Positions 34,468-40,803 of a DNA stretch of 47,153 nt are shown piece by piece; within the stretch, counting starts at the first letter, position 1; the number at the start of each line of letters is the position of its first letter. The position numbers and the translations under genes were made by a program. The notes under the pieces are model-generated. The model made no database searches and was not told the origin of the DNA. It saw only the letters and a program-made list of their open reading frames with translations. The DNA is from a virus, in IMG/VR virus record IMGVR_UViG_3300035698_014502, positions 1 through 47,153 of that record; one strand, 5' to 3'.

Positions 34468-35399
34468 GTGTCAATCCTCTCCGCCTCATCTTTCGCCCAC
34501 GGTTCCCAAAGATCAACCGTACATAGTGATTCCACAATCTTCGGATTAAACCCCGCCACACAACATTCCTTAAAATCACAAAACACACACCCCTCATTAA
34601 ATGCACCATTCCGTAACGCATACGGTAACATATCAATTGATGTAAATGCCCTCGATAGTAATTCCGCTTTCCGCGCAATCACAAGTGCATCCTGTTTCCA
34701 CTTCTCAAGTTGCTCCTGCGTCCGATTATACTGATACAATTCAAACTTAGCGTGTTCAATCCCACATTCAATATACTTAACTTTATGTTTTGGGCATCTT
34801 TTCATCGAATCCGGCAATTTCTTAATCTCAATCCCATTAATATAGCAATCCGCCACAATCTGATTATATTCTTTACCTGTCATCCAGCAATATCCTGTCA
34901 TTTGACTTGTCAATCTAAATTTCCTCGCCCACCACGCGGTCAAATTCCCTGTCGTTTTGTGATCCACTGGTGATATAAGTCCTGATTGTTTATCCTTAAC
35001 CAACATATCCCTTTTCACCCAAAACACAAACTCCCCATCTGGATCAATTGCACACCCCTTAATTTTCTCCATTTCAATTGGAATAAACGGAGCCTTCTCC
35101 ACCGGTCTTACATCACAAAAACGCTCCATTATCTTTATACAATTTGACCGCTCAAATCGTAATTCCTCCGGCTGCTCCCCGGCTGGCACCACTTTATTAT
35201 ATTCCGCCTCAAACTTCTCCACCACAACCCGCTTCGGCTGCCCGCTATAATGCAACTCCAACGCCTCATGATAAGCTGTTCCCATATCCCGCGCAACCTT
35301 CGCTCCTTTACTCCGCAGCCCGAAAAAATACTCCGCAATTGCAGCCGCCTCACACCGGCAAAAATTACTTAATAATGAATTATCGAAATTAAATGTCAT
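34464..35399 (-). CDS. PD-(D/E)XK nuclease, Cas4/RecB-like, 311 aa
   Basis: Conserved features in order: N-terminal FCRCEA, MGTAYHEALEL (His-bearing motif), CAIDPDGE (motif with Asp), PVDHKTTGNL (D-x-K catalytic core near residue 142), QMTGY, and a C-terminal CVFCDFKECC that can hold the iron-sulfur cluster with the early Cys. This is the Cas4/AddB-like exonuclease type common in phage recombination operons. It overlaps the genes on both sides by a few bases. Confidence 0.75.
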   Translation of the reverse strand: MTFNFDNSLLSNFCRCEAAAIAEYFFGLRSKGAKVARDMGTAYHEALELHYSGQPKRVVVEKFEAEYNKVVPAGEQPEELRFERSNCIKIMERFCDVRPVEKAPFIPIEMEKIKGCAIDPDGEFVFWVKRDMLVKDKQSGLISPVDHKTTGNLTAWWARKFRLTSQMTGYCWMTGKEYNQIVADCYINGIEIKKLPDSMKRCPKHKVKYIECGIEHAKFELYQYNRTQEQLEKWKQDALVIARKAELLSRAFTSIDMLPYALRNGAFNEGCVFCDFKECCVAGFNPKIVESLCTVDLWEPWAKDEAERIDT

Positions 35400-35578
35400 T
35401 CCCCACCCACCTTTCTATTATATTCCCTCTCCAACATATCCAAACCCAGCTCCACCACCTTATTAAACGTAATTTCCTGCGTAGTTGAATACATCGCCGC
35501 CAATAATTTAAGTCTATAATGTAAATCTGCCCTAAATCTCCGCGTAGTAAACGATTTAAACTGTTGCTCAGTCGCCAT
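35396..35578 (-). CDS. Ribbon-helix-helix-like small protein, 60 aa
   Basis: ATG 35578 follows AGAGGTGACAA. A basic strand (FTTRRFRADLHYRLKLLAAM) is followed by two helices, the size and order of a ribbon-helix-helix DNA-binding dimer. It overlaps the nuclease start (ATGA) and may regulate the early operon or serve as recombination accessory. Confidence 0.55.
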   Translation of the reverse strand: MATEQQFKSFTTRRFRADLHYRLKLLAAMYSTTQEITFNKVVELGLDMLEREYNRKVGGE

Positions 35579-35682
35579 TTGTCACCTCTTATTTTACTAA
35601 TTTTTATTTGATTTGCCCGTTTCATTTACTAAGATATAGATTAAATTATTGTCTGTCAAGTATTTATTGTAATAATTGCAAT

Positions 35683-35958
35683 TTATTTATCCTTATTCGC
35701 CCGGATCACCATATTTAATACATTAATAAGATGCTTAGTCTTATATTGACTACCACACGGACATTCCCTAATCCCATACTCATCAAACGGTAATTTTGGA
35801 AATAATCGTATACATATTTCACAACCCCAGGCTGGACAATAATAACTTTTACCTTTGTATTGTAAATCTTTGATAATTTTTTCACAAACCATAATGACAC
35901 TACCCTGTAAACTCGGCATCACCTGATCCCATACACTTATTTTACTTAATTTACCCAT
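35683..35958 (-). CDS. Zinc-binding small protein, 91 aa
   Basis: GGGAGGTCAAAA site before ATG 35958. CPAWGCEIC and CPCG form two Cys knuckles spaced by ~20 residues. Unknown partner. The 104-nt gap after it (35579-35682) is AT-rich and holds no gene. Confidence 0.6.
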   Translation of the reverse strand: MGKLSKISVWDQVMPSLQGSVIMVCEKIIKDLQYKGKSYYCPAWGCEICIRLFPKLPFDEYGIRECPCGSQYKTKHLINVLNMVIRANKDK

Positions 35959-35982
35959 TTTTGACCTCCCGATTATTTATTA

Positions 35983-36174
35983 TTACCCATCAACTCCGAT
36001 TTTTGGTACATGCTTACCGTATAAATCCTGTATTAAATGATAATTATGCGCCCCGACACTCTGCATTGCATTAACTTCCACCCGCACCTTCGCCAAATCC
36101 CGCCTCACACACCCCAGGGTATAGCTTAAAAAGATAATCATACCCACACACGATACCAATATAAGTGTTCTCAT
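35983..36174 (-). CDS. Single-pass membrane peptide, 63 aa
   Basis: An N-terminal hydrophobic helix (LILVSCVGMIIFLSYTLG) then a charged soluble tail. GGGGGTGATTGA site, and the start overlaps the upstream stop (ATGA). Confidence 0.55.
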   Translation of the reverse strand: MRTLILVSCVGMIIFLSYTLGCVRRDLAKVRVEVNAMQSVGAHNYHLIQDLYGKHVPKIGVDG

Positions 36175-36374
36175 TCAATCACCCCCTCATGACCAAATTT
36201 AACGATCCGCCACATTGATTTAATGGCACCCTGGAATATTTTAACCCTCGCCTTTCGCCCTTCCACAAAATAAAACGGACAATCAATATCATGTGATCCG
36301 CTATTCCAATACCGGCTACCGTCAAATTCACAAAACACACACGGACTTTCCAATATTTTATTTGTTATTTTCAC
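36171..36374 (-). CDS. Cys/His-rich small protein, 67 aa
   Basis: GTG 36374 is chosen because GGGAGATAATAGG lies just upstream; an ATG further up (36410) has no site. Contains CVFCEFD and HDIDCPF, a likely zinc site. Confidence 0.55.
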   Translation of the reverse strand: MKITNKILESPCVFCEFDGSRYWNSGSHDIDCPFYFVEGRKARVKIFQGAIKSMWRIVKFGHEGVIE

Positions 36375-36387
36375 CCTATTATCTCCC

Positions 36388-36591
36388 TTATATAATATAA
36401 AACCAATCAATTAGATGCTGATTCACCCCACTCCTTGACCTTTTAAATACAGGACACCCACTGCCCAACCACGCCCGGAAACACAACCCGGAAACACTTG
36501 CCTTCCGGAACACTTCCACCTTTGCAATTCGTACTTTCCGCCCAAACCTTTCTGTCATAATCTGCGTATGGAGTATTTTTGTTTTTTTCAT
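36388..36591 (-). CDS. Basic hypothetical protein, 67 aa
   Basis: GGGGTGTGAT precedes ATG 36591. Arg/Lys-rich (ERFGRKVRIAKVEVFRKAS). Unrecognised. Confidence 0.5.
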   Translation of the reverse strand: MKKTKILHTQIMTERFGRKVRIAKVEVFRKASVSGLCFRAWLGSGCPVFKRSRSGVNQHLIDWFYII

Positions 36592-36638
36592 ATCACACCC
36601 CCTGGTTATATTATTAACCCCTACCTTCAGTTTATAGT

Positions 36639-36884
36639 TTATTTAATATTTTGCCAAGTAAAAACACTTACAATATCATCCGGTTCCGGCATTCCTATCT
36701 TATACGCACCAGACCACCCATAATTAGGATTTAAAATAAACGAACACCATTGATATTTAACCACATGTTCATGGTAATTAACCTTATCCTTAATCAACGC
36801 CCGCCGATAACTATCAACCGGCTGTCGTTTCCTTACTGTCCCCTTTGCTGTCAATCTATTATGTAATACAATTGCTATTGCCAT
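36639..36884 (-). CDS. Hypothetical protein, 81 aa
   Basis: GGGGGTGAATA site; its start overlaps the stop of the upstream TM peptide (TAATG). Mixed alpha/beta with Trp and Tyr residues. Unrecognised. Confidence 0.55.
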   Translation of the reverse strand: MAIAIVLHNRLTAKGTVRKRQPVDSYRRALIKDKVNYHEHVVKYQWCSFILNPNYGWSGAYKIGMPEPDDIVSVFTWQNIK

Positions 36885-37024
36885 TATTCACCCCCATTAT
36901 AACATTCAGTCAACCCGCTATAATTATTATTAAACTCAGGATACACCAAATCCGGTATATTATAAGCTAAAATTAACGCACCCACCATCAACACCACATA
37001 TAATATGTCTTTAATTATTTGCAT
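36884..37024 (-). CDS. Membrane peptide, 46 aa
   Basis: Read directly from the minus strand. ATG 37024 lies behind GGGGGTGGCGG. One TM helix (ILYVVLMVGALILAYNIP). Overlaps the upstream 58-aa gene by 14 bp and the downstream gene by 1 bp. Confidence 0.5.
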   Translation of the reverse strand: MQIIKDILYVVLMVGALILAYNIPDLVYPEFNNNYSGLTECYNGGE

Positions 37025-37187
37025 CCGCCACCCCCGACACATTTACACCCCTTTTACGCTCCATAATTGTCCGATAGTCAAGGATCAATTTATTAATTAA
37101 CCCGTCAGGTTCTTTTTGATGTTCAAGCCAATCAATCACACCCGGCAACATTTTCACCACGACCTCATTTCTGTTTATTTTTTGCAT
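37011..37187 (-). CDS. Hypothetical protein, 58 aa
   Basis: ATG 37187 behind AAAGGGGGGAATAGGACC. Helical (VKMLPGVIDWLEHQKEPDG). Unrecognised. Confidence 0.5.
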   Translation of the reverse strand: MQKINRNEVVVKMLPGVIDWLEHQKEPDGLINKLILDYRTIMERKRGVNVSGVADANN

Positions 37188-37257
37188 GGTCCTATTCCCC
37201 CCTTTAATTAAAAATCATTAGTTTCAATTATATTACCGTGATTATTCTTAACCTCAA

Positions 37258-37341
37258 TCAAATATTTATAATACAATTTTCAATAATAAACTGATTTGGA
37301 ATACTATTACCTTTACTACTTACCATGTTTGATACTTTCAT
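37258..37341 (-). CDS. Tiny ORF, 27 aa, possibly frameshifted
   Basis: ATG 37341 follows GGGAGTTTAAAAC, the same leader style as its neighbours. The frame ends early, while another frame stays open for about 20 more codons (YYKYLIEVKNNHGNIIE), so the gene may be longer with a frameshift. Confidence 0.35.
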   Translation of the reverse strand: MKVSNMVSSKGNSIPNQFIIENCIINI

Positions 37342-37365
37342 GTTTTAAACTCCCTTTGTTAATGA

Positions 37366-37533
37366 TTAATGTTTGATAGTTAATGGTGCCAAAACTCTTA
37401 TATCCGGTTTATCATACAAATCAAACCAGGCAGCCTTACTTATTCTTTTTGCCGGTTTATCTTTTGACACTACCTTATAATACTTTGTTTTGTATTCATG
37501 TTTTGTCGTGTCAAGTAATGTAAAAATATTCAT
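37366..37533 (-). CDS. Basic hypothetical protein, 55 aa
   Basis: ATG 37533 follows ATAGGAGTTTTAAAAA. Lys-rich (KTKYYKVVSKDKPAKRISKA). Unrecognised early protein. Confidence 0.5.
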   Translation of the reverse strand: MNIFTLLDTTKHEYKTKYYKVVSKDKPAKRISKAAWFDLYDKPDIRVLAPLTIKH

Positions 37534-37562
37534 TTTTTAAAACTCCTATCTATTAAGGTTAA

Positions 37563-37838
37563 TTATAAATCTTTTTTTCTGTTTACATCCTGAGTATTAA
37601 TGACATATTTTTCAGGGCTATTTCTTAATCTGTCTCTTAAAACTGTTTCAGTTATTCCCATAACTTCTGCAGCATTTTTAAGATAATGATCACCATAACC
37701 ATAATTAAATGGTTCATATCCTATTATTTTGTGTTTGTAGTTTTTCCCAGTACCTGTCACCTTCTCAACTAAACAAGAATGATAAGTATTGCCGTATAGT
37801 TGTTGAAACCATTTTTTTGCTGTAATTTTGTAGTACAT
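37563..37838 (-). CDS. Conserved-looking small phage protein, 91 aa
   Basis: Begins MYYKITAKKWFQQLYGNTYH, an aromatic pattern I associate with a small family in phages and plasmids. The middle is a Gly/Tyr loop (GYGDHYLKNAAEVMG). The function is unknown. It carries the repeated leader shared with the gene at 37862. Confidence 0.5.
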   Translation of the reverse strand: MYYKITAKKWFQQLYGNTYHSCLVEKVTGTGKNYKHKIIGYEPFNYGYGDHYLKNAAEVMGITETVLRDRLRNSPEKYVINTQDVNRKKDL

Positions 37839-37862
37839 TTTAAACTCCTTATTTATAGTGAT
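37838..37862 (-). repeat. 25-bp leader repeat, copy 1 (with ribosome site)
   Basis: Identical to 38064-38088. On the minus strand it reads ATCACTATAAATAAGG then AGTTTAAAA, so it joins a TATAAA-like element to the Shine-Dalgarno of the gene that starts at 37838. Confidence 0.8.
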
Positions 37863-38062
37863 TAATCTTCTAAAATCCTGTGCCCAAGATAAGAATATAA
37901 AATCTCATTATCTGCCATTAAAATAACATCCTCACCTGAGGCCCTGCCATAATCCGCCATAGATATACTTTTATATGCTTTATAATCAATCAAAGCCTTT
38001 TTAAAAGAATTTGTATCTGTAGCAGTTCCAATGTTTCCTACTATTACTTGATATTTTTTCAT
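37862..38062 (-). CDS. Hypothetical protein, 66 aa
   Basis: Alpha/beta protein (MKKYQVIVGNIGTATDTNSF). It has a perfect copy of the leader repeat and is preceded by a terminator-like hairpin at 38097. Unrecognised. Confidence 0.55.
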   Translation of the reverse strand: MKKYQVIVGNIGTATDTNSFKKALIDYKAYKSISMADYGRASGEDVILMADNEILYSYLGHRILED

Positions 38063-38063
38063 G

Positions 38064-38088
38064 TTTTAAACTCCTTATTTATAGTGAT
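38064..38088 (-). repeat. 25-bp leader repeat, copy 2 (with ribosome site)
   Basis: Exact second copy of 37838-37862, 226 nt apart, each directly upstream of a small early gene. Shorter matches (GTTTTAAACTCC) occur upstream of 37341. It may be a modular promoter or leader. Confidence 0.8.
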
Positions 38089-38096
38089 AAAAAGAT

Positions 38097-38121
38097 AACA
38101 GACAGAACATAAATGTCTGTT
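38097..38121 (-). terminator. Terminator-like hairpin on minus strand
   Basis: Perfect 8-bp stem AACAGACA/TGTCTGTT with a 9-nt loop. On the minus strand it is followed by ATCTTTTTATC. It lies after the stop of 38167 and just before the leader repeat of the next gene. Confidence 0.6.
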
Positions 38122-38166
38122 AATAATAGTGTGGCTTGGATGGTTGTTAATAATTTACTTAACATT

Positions 38167-38367
38167 TTAGTTTAGACAAACTTGGTTATAGTTATTATCA
38201 AAATGCCCCATAGATGGAGCATAAACAATTTTATTAAAACTATTACTTTCATCATCTGAGCTTGATACAACTTCCATGTTTAAAACTTCTGGATGGGTTT
38301 TTGTTAATTTTGTTAAATGCTTAATGTATTCTTTTAATTTCATAATTTTGTCTCCTTGTTTTGTCAT
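38167..38367 (-). CDS. Small acidic protein with two in-frame starts, 66 or 58 aa
   Basis: ATG 38367 follows AAGGAGATAATAAAC, and ATG 38343, eight codons later, follows AAGGAGACAAAATT. Both sites are good, so two forms may be made. The product has a helical start (MKLKEYIKHLTKLTKTHPEV) and a Ser/Asp stretch (VVSSSDDESNSF). Unrecognised. Confidence 0.5.
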   Translation of the reverse strand: MTKQGDKIMKLKEYIKHLTKLTKTHPEVLNMEVVSSSDDESNSFNKIVYAPSMGHFDNNYNQVCLN

Positions 38368-38450
38368 GTTTATTATCTCCTTATATAATGTTATTATTAA
38401 CCACTCAATCAAGCCCACTATACCTCTATATAATAGGCTTTGTTTAATGG

Positions 38451-38852
38451 TTAATTTGTTTTAATTGCTCTGGCGCTATTATCAGCGCAAATTGAATACC
38501 CAAGTAAAAACTGCGGTACTATCTCTTTATCATTACGAAATATTTTACAATTTAATTGATCGTTATATAACCCTACTACAGTTAAATTCTCTTGTTGATT
38601 ACTTTCAACGTAAAAATAGAGTTTATCACCAGGCTTTACAATATAATATAAAGCACCCCAACCAGATATGCTGGTATAATCATGAAACCAACTATTTTTA
38701 TAATCATAATAATCTCTTTTTTTCAGTGTTATTTCTTTACTATATCCATTTTTAGTGTGGAGCCTTAAAAAGTTATGACCGTCGTTACTTGAAAAACAAA
38801 TCTCATCAGCATTTTTTAAATCCTTTTTAAATTCCTTAGTAATTGTTAGCAT
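38451..38852 (-). CDS. First early gene, 133 aa, unknown
   Basis: The most upstream gene of the minus-strand arm; AAGGGAGCGTAAACA precedes ATG 38852. Beta-rich protein (EICFSSNDGHNFLRLHTKNG, DKLYFYVESNQQE). As first gene after the control region it may be a host-takeover protein; no family is recognised. Confidence 0.55.
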   Translation of the reverse strand: MLTITKEFKKDLKNADEICFSSNDGHNFLRLHTKNGYSKEITLKKRDYYDYKNSWFHDYTSISGWGALYYIVKPGDKLYFYVESNQQENLTVVGLYNDQLNCKIFRNDKEIVPQFLLGYSICADNSARAIKTN

Positions 38853-39623
38853 TGTTTACGCTCCCTTTATATTAAGTTAATATACGACTTTCCCGCGTCT
38901 ATATATAATGATAGCAATTCCCATGCCAACACGCCAAACACCTATAAAACCGTTATGGCACAAAACATGCAATGACTTATTTACGGCACACGATCATATA
39001 TTTATGCTCAAACAACACCGTATAACCATACTAATACACACGATACAATACTTTGCCAATAATTGTCATAATATGCCGCAAATTGTCAAGTGTGCATACA
39101 ACTATATTTATTTCAATTTATTTATATTTATTATTTAGTATCAAATCGCGTGTTTTATAATGGAATTATTATAACATAGTGAACGTTTCATATTAACTAT
39201 ATCCGCGCATAACTGAAACACACGACGCTTAACACACAATAATAACAACGGTCTTGGGTTGTGCGTTATGATAATAGGGTATGAATAAAAACAGGTCGAT
39301 ATTACGCTATTTGTAAAATTAAATAGAAAACAACAAAGAGAAAAAAAAAAATAAAAATAAATAAGAATAATATAATAATAAATAATATATATATATATAT
39401 GTATACTATATACTTACATACTACTACTGTTAAAGGGTATTGGAGCGTGTTTACTTTCCTTCTCCCGGAATATGGAAGTATTAGAATGTTCACTATTTTA
39501 TAATATGTTCATTATAAAGCACGAAACACTTTTCGGGTTTTAAGCCTGTCTTGATGATTATTACGTCGCTAATTGATTATTATTTTATAATAGTAATGAT
39601 ATCAGATAGTTATAAAAATGTTA

Positions 39624-39641
39624 CATGTCGCAACGCCGGGA
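39624..39641 (+). repeat. 18-bp direct repeat, copy 1
   Basis: CATGTCGCAACGCCGGGA, repeated exactly at 39665-39682 (41 bp period). Candidate iteron or protein-binding site in the control region. Confidence 0.9.
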
Positions 39642-39664
39642 GCGTTACACGAAGGCTAAAATGT

Positions 39665-39682
39665 CATGTCGCAACGCCGGGA
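39665..39682 (+). repeat. 18-bp direct repeat, copy 2
   Basis: Exact copy of 39624-39641; a 41-bp period is close to four helical turns, so bound proteins would face the same side. Confidence 0.9.
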
Positions 39683-39886
39683 ATACGACACAATCAATAC
39701 AATAACACATGCGCATATCGTTACACGCGGGCATAACATACTGAATTAACTATCATTATAACGCCCAGCTCACTTTCTCCCGGTAGATTACCTAATCAGT
39801 TTCCGAGCGCGCGTTCAGTTTTACCCGTTGGCACGCTACTTGCATAGGCTACAACACAGCTACATTATCATCACATTATAGCTATT

Positions 39887-39985
39887 CATATTCACCACGC
39901 TCTCGCCTGGCGCGTCCGGTTGCCTGTTTATCAATAACGCCGACAAATCCGACCCCCCGCATCCCCCCTTCGCGTGGTGAATATG
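39887..39985. repeat. Perfect 14-bp inverted repeat flanking a 71-nt C-rich loop
   Basis: CATATTCACCACGC (39887-39900) and GCGTGGTGAATATG (39972-39985) are exact reverse complements. The intervening 71 nt include CCCCCC-GCAT-CCCCCC (39952-39968), giving two G6 tracts on the other strand. It lies about 200 bp upstream of the TerS candidate. Confidence 0.85.
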
Positions 39986-40116
39986 TACGGAAGACCCTCG
40001 TATATACGCACACTAAAATTAAAAGTCCGCTTGTAAAGATTGCACGTATTGGTGTCGGTATGGGGCGGGAACGTGTAGGAACGGATAATGGAGCGTAAAA
40101 AATTCCGCAAAAAATT

Positions 40117-40145
40117 TTGACATTCTCGTAATCTGATGCTACCAT
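40117..40145 (+). promoter_or_regulatory. Sigma70-like promoter for terminase/late operon
   Basis: Consensus -35 TTGACA at 40117-40122, 17-bp spacer, -10 TACCAT at 40140-40145 (4 of 6). The next gene starts 46 bp downstream. An overlapping TATAAT at 40147 has the wrong spacing. Confidence 0.5.
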
Positions 40146-40191
40146 ATATAATAATGATAACATAATCAAAGAGGGCAACTTAGACGATAAT

Positions 40192-40803
40192 ATGGAAATC
40201 ACCGAATACAACAACGACGATAAATCTACATTTGGTGTGAATGATCTAACAAAACAGCAGGTTGGGTTAGGTGATGGATTGGATTTGGATCGGGAGGCGA
40301 CACTCTGTGCTTGGTTTGAGGCGTTCGGGATGTTACCGTCTGAGATTGAGGCTACACTTAATAAACCAGTCGGGAGTGTACTTAATCTCCGGCAGGATGT
40401 TCATTATAAGATTTTATTAAGTAGATGTCAGAGTTATGTTGCGGAGAAGACTGTCGCTGAGAGTAATAATCCGGAGGAATTATTTAATAGTCAAATTGCG
40501 CCGTCCGTGAGAGCGCTCATTGAGGTCCGGGATGATCTTACTTCAAAGGGTGGGGATCGGATTAAAGCGAGTCTCGCGTTTCTGGATCGAGCACCGAAAG
40601 CACCGAAAGCGAAAAAGGAAATTGATGAACGGAGGTTGATTATATCGCTGCCGTTGAGTGAGTTGCAGACTATGCAACAGGCGTTGATTGAGGAAGATGG
40701 TGACGGGGATCAGGAGATACATGATTTATTAAAAGGGGCGGATTATACTGTAACGGGTGAGGACGAGGGTGATGGGCAAACAGAAACGACTAAAATCAAT
40801 TAG
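40192..40803 (+). CDS. Putative terminase small subunit, 203 aa
   Basis: Directly upstream of and overlapping the large terminase gene. Helical N-terminus with a possible helix-turn-helix (CAWFEAFGMLPSEIEATLNK), a long central helix (PSVRALIEVRDDLTSKGGDR, IKASLAFLDRAP) and an acidic C-terminus; these are the usual parts of TerS (DNA binding, oligomerisation, TerL contact). The ribosome site is distant (GAGGGC about 20 nt upstream), so the start is uncertain. It would recognise the packaging site. Confidence 0.6.
   Translation: MEITEYNNDDKSTFGVNDLTKQQVGLGDGLDLDREATLCAWFEAFGMLPSEIEATLNKPVGSVLNLRQDVHYKILLSRCQSYVAEKTVAESNNPEELFNSQIAPSVRALIEVRDDLTSKGGDRIKASLAFLDRAPKAPKAKKEIDERRLIISLPLSELQTMQQALIEEDGDGDQEIHDLLKGADYTVTGEDEGDGQTETTKIN

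Larger units (their letters stand above)
38853..40191. other. Divergent control region (1.3 kb), candidate origin and packaging region
   Basis: No convincing gene on either strand. It holds a 7-bp-arm palindrome TTATAAT-GGAATT-ATTATAA (39155-39174), a long A/T tract with (TA)n (about 39335-39420), an 18-bp direct repeat, a 9-bp CGTTACACG repeat (39643-39651 and 39719-39727), a perfect 14-bp inverted repeat around C-rich DNA, and a promoter toward the terminase genes. A 110-codon minus-strand frame (39882-40214) is likely chance. Confidence 0.7.

Noticed and set aside
39524-39545. Short CGAAA/TTTCG hairpin followed by TTTT as terminator
   Set aside because: Only a 5-bp stem, no gene upstream on that strand, and a short T run.
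39794-40102. About 100 codons open on the plus strand before terS
   Set aside because: There is no usable start codon near its beginning, and the peptide looks like read-through of C-rich structural DNA.
39882-40214. 110-codon minus-strand frame in the control region
   Set aside because: No ribosome site, overlaps the terminase promoter and the TerS start, and contains the 14-bp inverted repeat. Composition is unlike the other genes.
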